Below are positions 42,845-53,100 of a stretch of DNA of 64,000 nucleotides, one piece after another (position 1 is the first letter of the stretch; every line of letters starts with the position of its first letter). The notes under the pieces are model-generated. The model made no database searches. It worked only from the letters and a program-made list of their open reading frames with translations, and had not been told where the DNA came from. The position numbers and the translations under genes were made by a program. The stretch comes from Bacillota bacterium (lineage in GTDB: Bacteria > Bacillota > Bacilli > Paenibacillales > Paenibacillaceae), in assembly GCA_023391635.1 (NCBI GenBank), contig JAEWAQ010000022.1, positions 1 through 64,000 on the forward strand, read 5' to 3'.

Positions 42845-42979
42845 ATGAGCCATGCGAAGAAGAAGCCCCCGTCCCGCAAACAGCAAGATCAAGTGAACAA
42901 GAAAGCGCTGATCTGGATCGGAGCGGCGTTCGCCGCAGTCGTCATCATCGTTGGCGTCTTGCTCGCGCTGAATATTTAA
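42845..42979 (+). CDS. Small single-membrane-span protein
   Basis: 44 residues: a Lys/Arg/Gln-rich N-terminus ('MSHAKKKPPSRKQQDQVNKK') and one transmembrane helix ('ALIWIGAAFAAVVIIVGVLLALNI'). The positive N-terminus suggests the C-terminus is outside. Function unknown; such short basic-plus-helix proteins are common in Bacilli. It is divergent from pyrD. Its stop TAA overlaps the stop of the L,D-transpeptidase gene, which comes from the other strand, over the palindrome TTAA. Confidence 0.6.
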   Translation: MSHAKKKPPSRKQQDQVNKKALIWIGAAFAAVVIIVGVLLALNI

Positions 42980-44472
42980 TCGAGCCATTCATACACCTTA
43001 TGGGGGTTTGTCTCGTCCTGTGTCTGCGGCAACCGGAATCGTTCCGGCGGTACGCGCACCTCGGACGGCAAGCCCCCTCTCGCTATCGTCACCTTCGTGC
43101 CCAGCGGCACCAGATCGTACAATTCTTCGATGTCCTCCTGCGCCATGCGGATGCAGCCAAGCGAATCATCCTTCTCAATGCTGCCGGGCTTGTCCGTTCC
43201 GTGAATGCCATACAGGGTGTCCGACAGCGTCATGCCGCGCGTGCCGAATACCCCCTCCGGCTCGCCGTTCGGATCGCGCACCTTCTCCGAGATGACGAAC
43301 TGGCCCTCCGGCGTCCGACTGCCGCCCAGTCCGACTGCATAATTTCGAAGCAAAATATTGCCGCTCACGACAGCCAGCCGATGATGCAGCTTGTCCACGA
43401 CGATTTCCAGCGGCTGTTCCGTCAGTTCGCGCCAGGCGCCAGCCGGTATCGCCCGGTCAATCCGCGCTTGCGCATCGCCATCCCCTGCCGCATCCGTCGG
43501 CCAATCCGGCAACGGATAGCGAGCCTTGTCTCTAGCGGTCTTCGAATCGGTCAATTGGCGCAGCCATTCATCCATCGCCTCGGTCCAACCCGCCATGCGA
43601 TTGGCCGGATAATCTCCGGCCAGATCTTCGGGCGACGCCGGCATCTTACCCGTCTGCGCGCGGTAATGCCATACGGCGCTAACCAACGCCAGCTTCTCTT
43701 CTTGCGCGGGCCGCCAATCGATCACACGCTGACGTATTTCGGAACCGTCGGTCGGTACGCAATTGCACCAATTTTTATCGAACCACTGCACGCGGGACGA
43801 GCCCGCCGAGTCGCCGGCCTCGACCTCCGCGACGGGATCATGGCTTCTGAGCCAATCGCCCCATTGACCGATCTTGGCCGCCTTCACGAGCAGCAGCGGC
43901 TTGCGATCCGCCGGGTGCATCAGCAGCTCGCCAAGTACGGCGCGGCCGTCCGCTTCCGGATCGATCGCCGCAGCGATCACGCCAGGCGACGCCGAATCGG
44001 TCTCATTCGCGATAGCGATAGGAGGAACGTTACCTGCGCCGACAGGGCTGTGCTGCGGAGGATCCGTACGCTCGCTTGCCGTCGGCGCCGTTGCAGCCTT
44101 GTCTTCCTCGATGCTTGGCGCGAACGCTTTCCAACCGGGAATGGCAACGCCTGCGAGCACCAGCACCAGCATGCCTGCGATCAACGCCTTCCTCCCTCTG
44201 CGCCCGCGGCCCCTCGCATCCTTCAGCAGACTGGGCGCATCAGGCGCAGGCTTTGCCTCGAACGCTTCATAGATTTCTCCTGCCTGGTGGAAGCAGTAAT
44301 TCGCCTTTGCCTGCTGCCCTTTTAGAGAATATTGCTTGCCGAGCAAGTACCAAGCCATCCGGCTATCCTCATGCTTGAGCAAATAATCCTTGAACGGCAG
44401 CGCATCCTCTACATCCGGCACGCGGTCGTAGAAGTCCTGCAGCCGCTGTTCGAGACGATCTTGGCCGCTCAC
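42976..44472 (-). CDS. L,D-transpeptidase (YkuD domain) with N-terminal TPR-like region and membrane anchor
   Basis: 498 residues. An N-terminal helical, TPR-like part (about 1-75) is followed by one transmembrane helix (about 95-117, 'ALIAGMLVLVLAGVAIPGW'), so the rest is extracytoplasmic. The C-terminal YkuD domain (about 365-475) has 'LYGIHGTDKPGSIEKDDSLGCIRM', where the His and the catalytic Cys of the HxnSxGC[IV]R[ML] motif are intact. It forms or edits 3-3 cross-links or attaches proteins to peptidoglycan. The N-terminal cytosolic TPR-like part is unusual for this family. It is convergent with the 44-residue gene. Confidence 0.9.
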   Translation of the reverse strand: MSGQDRLEQRLQDFYDRVPDVEDALPFKDYLLKHEDSRMAWYLLGKQYSLKGQQAKANYCFHQAGEIYEAFEAKPAPDAPSLLKDARGRGRRGRKALIAGMLVLVLAGVAIPGWKAFAPSIEEDKAATAPTASERTDPPQHSPVGAGNVPPIAIANETDSASPGVIAAAIDPEADGRAVLGELLMHPADRKPLLLVKAAKIGQWGDWLRSHDPVAEVEAGDSAGSSRVQWFDKNWCNCVPTDGSEIRQRVIDWRPAQEEKLALVSAVWHYRAQTGKMPASPEDLAGDYPANRMAGWTEAMDEWLRQLTDSKTARDKARYPLPDWPTDAAGDGDAQARIDRAIPAGAWRELTEQPLEIVVDKLHHRLAVVSGNILLRNYAVGLGGSRTPEGQFVISEKVRDPNGEPEGVFGTRGMTLSDTLYGIHGTDKPGSIEKDDSLGCIRMAQEDIEELYDLVPLGTKVTIARGGLPSEVRVPPERFRLPQTQDETNPHKVYEWLD

Positions 44473-44609
44473 CTTCGTCGCCTCCTGTCTGCTAGACTGC
44501 TACAACTATATAGCTGGTACTATACATTCCGTTAAAACGAGTGCCATCCTATTTCGCTGTGCCGATTTATTTACATCAGCCGCCTACCTTTTTTGCGTTT
44601 TGGAGGTTC

Positions 44610-44870
44610 ATTGCTGAAATAAAGGCTGCGGAGGAACCTATTTTGTGTTTTAAACGTCATCTTGTTGAAATAGGGGCCGCGAAGGGACTTATTGCCTCTG
44701 CACCGGCCTCCCAATTCCCACTTTTGGGCCGAATCGCGAAAATAGGGGCTGCGGAGGAACTTATTTTATGTTTTAAAAGCCATTTTACTGAAATAAGGGT
44801 CGCGAAGGGCCTTATTGCTTCTGCACCGGCCTCCAATGCCCTCTTTTGGGCCGAATCGTGATATTTAGGC
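44610..44870 (+). repeat. Copy of the dispersed 123-bp-period repeat (about 2 units)
   Basis: Two half-unit types alternate. GAAATAAAGGCTGCGGAGG at 44616 recurs as GAAAATAGGGGCTGCGGAGG one period later (aligned at 44739). GAAATAGGGGCCGCGAAGG at 44667 recurs as GAAATAAGGGTCGCGAAGG at 44790. Both spacings are 123 bases. The tail contains CGGCCTCC and TTTTGGGCCGAAT. The plus strand is open for 106 codons here, but this follows from a period divisible by three and is not evidence of a gene. It fills most of the 620-base gap between the L,D-transpeptidase and FecR genes; nothing else is recognisable in the rest of that gap except an AT-rich stretch and the hairpin at 44998. Confidence 0.85.
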
Positions 44871-44997
44871 TAACGAGAAACCGTACCGTTTAAATAACGG
44901 AAAGTTATCTGCCGCCTATATATATATCGGAGTATTTTCTCAATGGATTAACTTTAAGGATATCATTGCATCCATTTGGATCGATTCCATGGAAAGA

Positions 44998-45042
44998 AGA
45001 ACTGCTCCTCCACCGTCGAAATAACGTTGAAGGAGCAGTTCT
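44998..45042. terminator. Long hairpin downstream of the FecR gene
   Basis: AGAACTGCTCCT and AGGAGCAGTTCT form a perfect 12-bp stem around a 21-base loop, 54 bases past the minus-strand stop at 45096. The T-rich tail is weak (TCTTTCC), so it is a likely but not ideal terminator for the 10-kb cluster. Confidence 0.6.
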
Positions 45043-45095
45043 ATTCAATCGATCCAGTTGCGCTCTTGCTTGAATCTTATCCGATTGAAACTTTG

Positions 45096-48000
45096 CTACA
45101 CGGAATCTTCCCCGTTATGAATCGTGATGGTATAGGATTCATAACGTTGGACAATCCGATCAAATACAGTAACGACTATAGAATACGATACACCTGGCGT
45201 TAAAACAAAATCTTCATACCCCCATGTCACCCAAACTTCATCCTCAAAAGCAATTTGGTCGCTTCTCCAATTTTCAGAATCAAAATAAAGTCTTACGTAA
45301 TCTGCTTGTACTGAAACATCAATCCGGTATTCGCGCGGTCCGATTGATTCAAGCGCTTGTAGCTCATTATTTGCGTATGCTACAACGCTAAGCGGGATCA
45401 CAAAATCGGAACCGACAATAATGATCAAATCATAATAAGAATCTCCTGCATTTTCCCTGAAGAGTTGCAATGTATACTTGTGCATACCCTCCGGCAGTTC
45501 GCCAAGATCAATCGATTCTACCCATGCGCTTTCACCCGGCGAAAATCCTTCAAATAGAGGTACTTCACTATCTCCCCAGAGATTGAAGCTAGATACCCTG
45601 GTCTTGTCCAATGACAAATTGAGCTTGACATTGCTCATGCCATTGGATGGTTGCGTCGCAATAAAGTACTCGTTGTAATTAAACTTTTTCAATTGCCAAT
45701 CTGCGACATACGAATCTACGCCATTAGAGAAGTCGGCCGACCAAGATTGGATGCCTGCAGGACTCTCTCCCCTTACAATTCGCAATGTGTACTGATGGGA
45801 GTACATTCCAAATCCATCTTGAACGTACAACAAGAAGGTATTGACGCCGGGCTCCAGTTCAATACACATTCCTTGGCACTCGCCAAACGTATCGAGCATC
45901 TCCCACCGGTTGTCGTCCCATAACGTGAGATAATACGAATCTTCTTCATTCTCCATTCCGAACAATCCATCAAAATACGTCTTCAATGCAATATCACTTG
46001 ACTCATAAGGTACATGAGCAACATAGATGTCATTGGTCGCATCATAGGTTGACGGTATAATTGCGTAATTGTTATTTCGATCTTTGAACTCAAACAGCGA
46101 CGCAGGATCTTCAGGATTCCACTGAGGTTCAGCTTCGTGTCCATTTACCAAATACAAAGTTACTGAGATAGCCGTCTCACTGCCATCAATGTAGTAATTG
46201 ATGGCAAATTCGTACAACTGATTTTCCGCTAACCCGTTGGCGTTGTTTCCACTGATCGTCACACCATCGCAATTTTCGCTATAGCATTCGATCGAAGCCG
46301 CGACGATTGGTTGCGAGTACTCTGGGGTAAACGTAATGGAGCTTACTGGTTGTTCAGTAAATGCAACGAATGTACCTGGGTATAACATTGACCAATTCAT
46401 TTCCGGGTTTGTTGAAAAGCCGATTCCATACGGCAATGTTGATGCGCGATTAAATTTTAGTGTAAATGTCCCTATCTGATCCGGTTTGTCAGTTGGCCGC
46501 GATTGGATAATGAGTTCGTTATAATCCGAAAATAAAGGAACGTAGAATACACGATCAAACTCACCAGATTCGTCATAAATATATTCCGTTGGTATACCAT
46601 TGACTGTTAATTTCACTTGATGGTCCTCTTCGGCTTTGACTCCTACAAGAGCAAAGAATGCCATATCAGGCAAAGTAGCGCTATACACGGATGAAGAAAT
46701 CGATAAGGGGACATCCCACGATAACTCTTCGCCTTCCATGAGCGGAATCATAATCGAAAGTTTCGTCAGCGAATGATCTCCAATTGGTTCCGTGCCCGGT
46801 TCATCTTTGAACATCGTAAATTTATAGGTATTCATGCGATTCGCATTCGTACCTTCTTGTACGACAATTTCGATTAGATTGGTACTGGCGAGTGATATCA
46901 AATAGGCTTCAGATTGATCCGATTGTATATTTTTGGTGACCGCATATCCGTTTACCTTCACACTTTTGACGACGGAACCGGCTTGAGTCATCGGCTTGAC
47001 AACGACTGAATCAACGTTCGCGGCCGCATTCGGTAGCAAATATTCAAATTGGCCTTCCGTCATATTGACGGTATACGCATCCATGCTTCCATTTGCAGTC
47101 GGAACGACCATAATCGAGGATAGGAACGCACGGATCGGCGTCGGCGTCGATGGATCGGACGCGGAACCGCTCGGGTTCGATTGGGCCGGCGTCCCAGTCT
47201 GCTCCTGTTCGCGCTGCTTCTTCGCATCCTGGAAACGTTGCTTCTCCGCATCGGACAAGCCCTTCTCGTAATCCGCTTCCGCCTGCTTGCGTTTCTCTTC
47301 CAGCACCCTCTGCTGCTCTTCTTCCTTCTTCTTCTTCTCTTCTTCCAGCTTCTTGATCAATTCTTCTTGCTTCAGGCGCTGCTGCTCTTCCAGTTGCTTC
47401 TTCTGCTCGGCCTGCTGACGTTTCATCTCTTCCAAGCGTTTTAACTCGGCTTGCTTGCGCTTCTGCTCTTCCGACAGATTAATATCTTTCTTGGTCTGAT
47501 CGATCTTGGTTCCGGCACGCGATTCCGCTTGCGATACCAGCTCCTGCACCCGCCCCGGCGTAATCTTGCCGCTGTTCGCAGCGCTCTGAATGATGGCGCC
47601 GATTAGGTTCTCAATATTGCTTCTGAGGCGATCTAGTTCATTGGGACTATTGGAGCCCGGACCATTCTCACCATCGAAGTATTGATTCATCTTTTCGCTG
47701 TTTTCCCGGGCGATCTCCGCCGAGGCGTTCAGGATCGCTTCGATAATCTCCGCCGAACTGAGCTTCAGCAGTGCATCAAGATCCGATGGCGCAATGTAGA
47801 CATCATCGCCGTCGCCGAGCAATCCCTCTTCGCCTGGCATCACATTCGCGCCTGCGCCGCCGGGGGGCTGTGCGTTGACCTCGCCAGCCGCTACGGCCAA
47901 CCTCGTTGCGCCGGTTACCGGGTCCACGATTACAAAAAAGTGAGTGCCGCGCACGCCCATGATTGCAGTCGGCGTCTCCAGCGTAAATTCGTCGTTCTTC

Positions 48001-48392
48001 GAGTTGATGGATTTGACATCCACCCACGCATTGCCCTTCAACATGCTGACCTTCGTCCGCGTGCCGTTGCGGTCGGACAGCTTGGAGAAGGTCAGCGTCG
48101 AGTCGGCCGATACCGTCATCTGATCGTCTTCGGACGTGCCGTTGGCAAATTGCAATACGGCCGAGCTGTTCGCCGAAGTCGTCAGCACGTCTCCTTCGTT
48201 CAAGCTCATCTTGGCGAACGCCTTGAATTGCTTCGAACCGCCGGATTTCTTCACTTGGACTGTGCCGCTTAGCGATTTGATGACCGCGACGCGAGATGTT
48301 GCGGCGCTTGATGGCGCAGTAAATACGCCCATTACCGGCAATGCGGCCAGTAAGAGCACAAGGAACCGAATAAGTCCTCTTCGGATCTTCAT
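45096..48392 (-). CDS. Large secreted FecR-domain protein with coiled coil and cadherin-like beta-sandwich repeats
   Basis: 1098 residues. A signal peptide (about 1-30, ending 'SAA') is followed by a FecR domain (about 35-180: 'SRVAVIKSLSGTVQVKKSGGSKQFKAFAKMSLNEGDVLTT', 'GVRGTHFFVIV'). A very charged Glu/Lys/Gln coiled coil spans about 290-400. The remaining 650 residues look like beta-sandwich repeats of the cadherin-like type ('LTKLSIMIPLMEGEE', 'LVVNGI'-like patterns). FecR domains usually sense a ligand or protein state outside the membrane. This is a paralogue of the 1123-residue protein encoded two genes upstream: the first 180 residues are strongly alike and the C-terminal halves have diverged. 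GGGAGG lies 10 bases before the ATG. Confidence 0.85.
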   Translation of the reverse strand: MKIRRGLIRFLVLLLAALPVMGVFTAPSSAATSRVAVIKSLSGTVQVKKSGGSKQFKAFAKMSLNEGDVLTTSANSSAVLQFANGTSEDDQMTVSADSTLTFSKLSDRNGTRTKVSMLKGNAWVDVKSINSKNDEFTLETPTAIMGVRGTHFFVIVDPVTGATRLAVAAGEVNAQPPGGAGANVMPGEEGLLGDGDDVYIAPSDLDALLKLSSAEIIEAILNASAEIARENSEKMNQYFDGENGPGSNSPNELDRLRSNIENLIGAIIQSAANSGKITPGRVQELVSQAESRAGTKIDQTKKDINLSEEQKRKQAELKRLEEMKRQQAEQKKQLEEQQRLKQEELIKKLEEEKKKKEEEQQRVLEEKRKQAEADYEKGLSDAEKQRFQDAKKQREQEQTGTPAQSNPSGSASDPSTPTPIRAFLSSIMVVPTANGSMDAYTVNMTEGQFEYLLPNAAANVDSVVVKPMTQAGSVVKSVKVNGYAVTKNIQSDQSEAYLISLASTNLIEIVVQEGTNANRMNTYKFTMFKDEPGTEPIGDHSLTKLSIMIPLMEGEELSWDVPLSISSSVYSATLPDMAFFALVGVKAEEDHQVKLTVNGIPTEYIYDESGEFDRVFYVPLFSDYNELIIQSRPTDKPDQIGTFTLKFNRASTLPYGIGFSTNPEMNWSMLYPGTFVAFTEQPVSSITFTPEYSQPIVAASIECYSENCDGVTISGNNANGLAENQLYEFAINYYIDGSETAISVTLYLVNGHEAEPQWNPEDPASLFEFKDRNNNYAIIPSTYDATNDIYVAHVPYESSDIALKTYFDGLFGMENEEDSYYLTLWDDNRWEMLDTFGECQGMCIELEPGVNTFLLYVQDGFGMYSHQYTLRIVRGESPAGIQSWSADFSNGVDSYVADWQLKKFNYNEYFIATQPSNGMSNVKLNLSLDKTRVSSFNLWGDSEVPLFEGFSPGESAWVESIDLGELPEGMHKYTLQLFRENAGDSYYDLIIIVGSDFVIPLSVVAYANNELQALESIGPREYRIDVSVQADYVRLYFDSENWRSDQIAFEDEVWVTWGYEDFVLTPGVSYSIVVTVFDRIVQRYESYTITIHNGEDSV

Positions 48393-48456
48393 AGGATATA
48401 AGCCTCCCAATAGGTGCCATTCAATAAGTAGCGGATTCAAGGGCAACTGCATCGGA

Positions 48457-48488
48457 TGCGAATGAGCGCCTGCAGGCGCTCATTCGCA
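48457..48488. repeat. 32-bp perfect palindrome
   Basis: Two complementary 16-base halves meet without a loop (GCGCTCATTCGCA and its complement at the ends). It lies 14 bases past the stop of the NHL gene and 65 bases before the FecR start, so as RNA it gives a very strong hairpin in the intergenic leader. No T run follows on the minus strand, so it is not an ordinary terminator; mRNA processing or a protein-binding site is possible. Confidence 0.7.
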
Positions 48489-48501
48489 CTCACAGTGTGA
48501 T

Positions 48502-50076
48502 TTAGAATACAGGATGTCGAATGACGACAGTCAAGGCCGATTGATCCCACTGGATGTCCAAATTATTCTCTTCCGCGAAGAAGCGGACCGGGACGAAGAT
48601 GCGATCCTGCTTGATGAGTGCGGCTGCGTTGAGCGTCAGCTTCGACTGCTTGCCGTCGACCGACTTGATGACATCCGTGCTGCCGTTCTTCACGGTATAT
48701 TCCGTCTTGTCCTTCGTCAGGTAAGCTTCGCCCTTGTCAAGGTCGTATGTGACCGTGTATCCGAGCGCTTCGGACACTGCGCGGGCAGGCAAATATGTCC
48801 AATTGTTCACGAGCTGCGCCTTCACGTCGGAAGGCACCACCTTGCCGTCGAGCAACACTTCGATGCCCGACCCTGGCTTCAGGTCGGCAGGCTTGGTATA
48901 CGGCTGCAGAACGCGAATCTTGTTGCCGAATTCGTCCGCGATCGCCAGCTTGCCATCGGCCAGCACCGCGACATCGGTCGGATGGTTGAACTGAGCGAAA
49001 CCAGGCACGCCGTCCGTCTGTCCGAATTCGGTCGCTACGCCGGCCAACGTCGATACTTGTCCGTCCTTGATCAGCCGAATAACATGATTCAGAGCGTCAG
49101 CCACGACGACCGTTCCGTCTGCCGTGACCGTAATCCCTTCAGGTGCGTTGAACCGGGAAGATGCCGCAGTACCGTCTGCATAGTCTCCTTCTACATAAGA
49201 GGCCTGCTCGGCATACGTGCCGCCGCCTGCGACGGTCGTCACTTGACCGCTCGCAAAGTCGATATAGCGGATACGTTGATTGCCTCGGTCACTGACATAC
49301 AGGTTGTCTTTGTCATCGATCGCCAGACCGCTCGGTTCATTGAACTTGGCTTTGGCGATCGGTCCATCCTGGAAATCGCCCGCGTCTTCTACTGCGCCGG
49401 GGAAATATTCCACCACGCGTGTCGATGGCGCAGAGATCGTAGATACGACGCCGGATGCGGTAATTTTGCGGATGACATGATTCAGCGTATCGGCTACATA
49501 GACGTTGCCTTTGCTATCGACTGCGACATCGGACGGCGTATCGAACGATGCCGCCGAGCCGACGCCGTCAGCCGCCCCGAGTACGCCGTTGCCGGCAAGC
49601 GTCGAGACGGTTCCGTTCTTCGCGATCTTGCGCACCGCATGGTTCCCCGAATCGGCAACGAAAATATTGCCTTGACGATCGATGGCAATACCTGCCGGAT
49701 AATCGAATGCGGCTTCGGACAAAGTCGCGTCATTCATCGCGCCAATGGGCAACCCCGCTTCATCCTCGCCAAGATCAAGTCCTGAATAAGTGCCAACCTG
49801 ATTCGCCGTCAATACGCGCAAAAGATGGTTGCGGTTATCGGCGATAAGAAGCTTGCCGTCTGCCGTCGCAGCAATCGAACGCGGGTGGAAGAACTTCGCT
49901 TCTCCCGCCTTGCCGTTCGTATCTCCCCATTCGCTCATCCCCGTCAAGGTGTGGACTTCATAAAGCTTGGGCGTTTTCGTCCAGTCGGTGTCTGCCGCCA
50001 TGGCGTATGCAGGCATTGCTGAGAGCAAACCTGCCGTTAACGCAGCCGCTGCCAGTTTCTTGAATGCGTTGTTCAT
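48502..50076 (-). CDS. Secreted NHL-repeat beta-propeller with C-terminal copper-amine-oxidase-like stalk domain
   Basis: 524 residues. A signal peptide (about 1-27) is followed by about six NHL-type repeats (about 60-385; for example 'FDYPAGIAIDRQGNIFVADSGNHAVRKI', 'FNEPSGLAIDDKDNLYVSDRGNQRIRYI'), forming a propeller. The last 125 residues ('LDGKVVPSDVKAQLVNNWTYLPARAVSEALGYTV...IFVPVRFFAEENNLDIQWDQ') are the stalk domain found in many Paenibacillaceae surface proteins. It probably acts as an extracellular scaffold or ligand binder. It lies between two FecR proteins on the same strand and begins 24 bases after the upstream stop. Confidence 0.88.
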   Translation of the reverse strand: MNNAFKKLAAAALTAGLLSAMPAYAMAADTDWTKTPKLYEVHTLTGMSEWGDTNGKAGEAKFFHPRSIAATADGKLLIADNRNHLLRVLTANQVGTYSGLDLGEDEAGLPIGAMNDATLSEAAFDYPAGIAIDRQGNIFVADSGNHAVRKIAKNGTVSTLAGNGVLGAADGVGSAASFDTPSDVAVDSKGNVYVADTLNHVIRKITASGVVSTISAPSTRVVEYFPGAVEDAGDFQDGPIAKAKFNEPSGLAIDDKDNLYVSDRGNQRIRYIDFASGQVTTVAGGGTYAEQASYVEGDYADGTAASSRFNAPEGITVTADGTVVVADALNHVIRLIKDGQVSTLAGVATEFGQTDGVPGFAQFNHPTDVAVLADGKLAIADEFGNKIRVLQPYTKPADLKPGSGIEVLLDGKVVPSDVKAQLVNNWTYLPARAVSEALGYTVTYDLDKGEAYLTKDKTEYTVKNGSTDVIKSVDGKQSKLTLNAAALIKQDRIFVPVRFFAEENNLDIQWDQSALTVVIRHPVF

Positions 50077-50100
50077 ATTCGTTTGGCTCCTTGTCTGTTT

Positions 50101-53100
50101 TTAATACGTACGATACAGCAATACTTGTACAGATTTCTTGTAAGGACCCGATTCAATAATAACGAATAACATTTTCGTGTCGTATACTTCAACGTTCACA
50201 GGATAGCCGCCGCTAACGAATTCGATCTCCTTAAAGTCTTCATCGTACCATTCGTATACAGCGATGACATTTGCATTGCCGTCTGCTTCAGGAAGCAGAA
50301 GAGACGACTCGTTATAGACATTGAACTTATACGAGAATGGTTGAGGTTGCGGATCAAATAAGTAGTCCCAATCAGTGCCATTCCATATTTTCATTGACTG
50401 CATACCGGGCACCGCTCCCGCAATCTCACCATTATAGAATGTCAAGTTGTGAACTGTTGGGCTGCCAATGTGGTAGGGATTGTGCAGCTTAATCGTAATC
50501 GGAACTATATCTCCATCTTCCAAGTAATGAACGGAGTAAACATATTCTTCCGGATCCAGCTTTGAACCGTCGACCCATACTTCCGTATCTTCCGGTTCCC
50601 AATCGACCTTGAATTCGAATGATTGCAATTGCTCGTCGTTGAATGAATAATACGTCCACTCATTCGGACCGACTTGCTCAAAGTCGCCCAATTCGGATAC
50701 CGGTCCACCGTGCAGCTTCTCCTTCGCAACTTCTCCTCCGACGAGCGCGATATCGTAGTACCGATAATGACCGTCATAATCTTTCGTCATCAGCACGAAG
50801 CTATGAATCCCCGGCTGATCGGTCCTGCCGAAAGTGTACGTATGCGTGATGTCATCATAACTGAATGGTACTAAGGATTGGTTTGCTCCCATTAGCTCCA
50901 ATTGATCGATTTGATTCGGATCAATCACAATTTGCAACTCGCCGTATACTTGATCCGTCACGGTTGGCTGCGCGACATAAGCCGAATAATTCGCGTCATC
51001 GATCGTGTATGTGTGCAGTTGTAATGGAACTGTCACTTCGATCGTACCATCCGGGCTGGACGCATATCCTGCCTTCATCTCCATGATGCCGACCGGCCAA
51101 GGGTTCACGGCAAGTTCCAGATTGTTAGCAAGCCAGTACTTGCCCGATTCATCCTTCAGATATAACCGATATGAATGGTTCGTCGAATGGGTATCCAGTA
51201 CGTAAACATCAGCTTCAAGATAGTTGACATACGTCTTCGTCAAGATCGTCCCATTCTCCATATCTTCCACTACTTCGATTGTAAAGGGCATATCCCACCC
51301 GCCGTAAGGCGAAACTAACATTACCTCGCCATCTTCCACGCTAGCCATCACTTTAAATGAAGAGCTGGAAGAATCCCATGCGACTGGCAGCTGCGTCTCA
51401 TTGTCCGTCACAATTTCGAGCCCGTCCGCGATCCAGGATTTGTCCGTTTGCGCAAATGGCGACCCTAAGCCCGTCTTCACTACCACTTCATACTCATACG
51501 ACTTGTTGTCCAACACAAAATCGAACTCGTACTTATAGACGCCATCTTCATCAGGAACAACCAAATGGAGCACATTCGATTGTTCTACCGAGCTGCCGTA
51601 TCCAGACACATGCAAGTTCTTGACGCCCTGCCCGTTGACAGCGAAATCGTACGAGCTGCCCGGATCTTCGACTTCGAGCAATAACCGATTTCCTCCGATG
51701 TCAGCTAAAGAATTGCCGCTCCCCCCTGTCACTGTAACGCCTGTAGGGAGCAATTGCCGATTCACCTGATAGGTAAACTTGGTCGGCGTTGCACTCGCAG
51801 CGGTTTTCACCCAGATGTCGATATAGGTCGTATTGCCTCGCAGTTTCACCGGATAACTAACCGTCGGCGCGTTGCTTTCGACATTTTCGATTCCATACAT
51901 CGTTTCCGGCACAACCGGTATGGCTGCCGTATCGTTCGCTCCCAGCCGGGTTTTCACGGTAATCACATCAGTACTATTTTTAGCGACCGGCATTACATTG
52001 ACGATGTCTTCGATGACATAACCGAGATTGCTCGAATATGTGCTCTCGCCGGATTGGATCGGAACCTCGACTTGAAGCCTTACCGCAGCAGGGATTGGAG
52101 ATGAACTCGGCATCGGCCCCGTCTCGTAATACTCCACAACCAGCGACTGCAGCGGATTCACATAGCTCGAACCCGTATCGCCCCCGGAATTGCCGCCTGA
52201 GCTTCCATTTGCGGCGTTTGGACTCGGGCTCGGCGTCGCTTTCGCGTTTTCCGCTTCGCGCAGCTTCCTATCCCGTTCGAATCTGGCACGCTCGGCTTCG
52301 GACAACTGCTTCTCGTAAGCCTCTCTTTGCTGCTGTTTCAACAGCTCAAGCTTTTCTTTGTTTTTCTCTTCCAATTCTTTCTTCTTATTCAGAAGTTCGT
52401 CCTTCGCTTTGTCCCGTGTTTGTTCGACCTCTTGCTTCGCCTTCCGGCGGGCTTCTTCGCGCTCGCGCGCCTCGTCCTGCATCTTCTTCTGGCGATCGGT
52501 AAGGTCAAGCTTTACATTGCTGTACACGAAATTTTGATTGAGGTCCTTCATCATCTGATCGACCGTATCTTTATCGATGATCGATCCTTGGATCGCAGAT
52601 CCGATAATCGCGCCGATCAACTGGTTCATATTATTGATCAATTGCTGCAGCTCTTCCTCGTTTGCGACCCCCGACAATTTGTTCGGAAGGCCGTTCGGGC
52701 TCCCGCTTTGCATCTGGTTTCTCAATTGCTGCTGCATCGCCGCAAGCTCCGCATCGATCGCCGCTTTCTGCTGCAGCATCTGCTGAATCACGCTCGGCGA
52801 CAACATCCCGACCAGGCTCTCCATGTCGATCGTAGACACGTTGTCCTGAGGATTCGTGTCGTCTGTGCCGAACGTGAATTGCTGTGTCGGATAGACATTG
52901 GCGCCTTCATTGTCCTCGTTCGACCCGGTAGAACCGCCATCCCCTGCGTTCCGCTTGGCATTCACGATCCCGGCCATAACGCCGAGGAACGTCGATTTCG
53001 TCAACGGATCGACACCGGCCAGGAAATGCGTGCCCCGCACGCCCATGACCGCGGTCGGCGTCTCCAGCGTGAACTCGTCGTTGTTGTTGGCAATCGACTT

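Noticed and set aside
44541..44861. 106-codon plus-strand open frame in the 123-bp repeat
   Set aside because: No ribosome-binding site of quality, and the open frame follows from a repeat period divisible by three. I treat it as a repeat, though a repeat-derived peptide is not excluded.
48490..48505. TCACAGTGTGA as a CRP-like site next to the adenylate cyclase cluster
   Set aside because: The half-sites are in the reverse order with one central base and no 6-base spacer, so it does not match the CRP pattern; it also lies at the 3' end of a gene.
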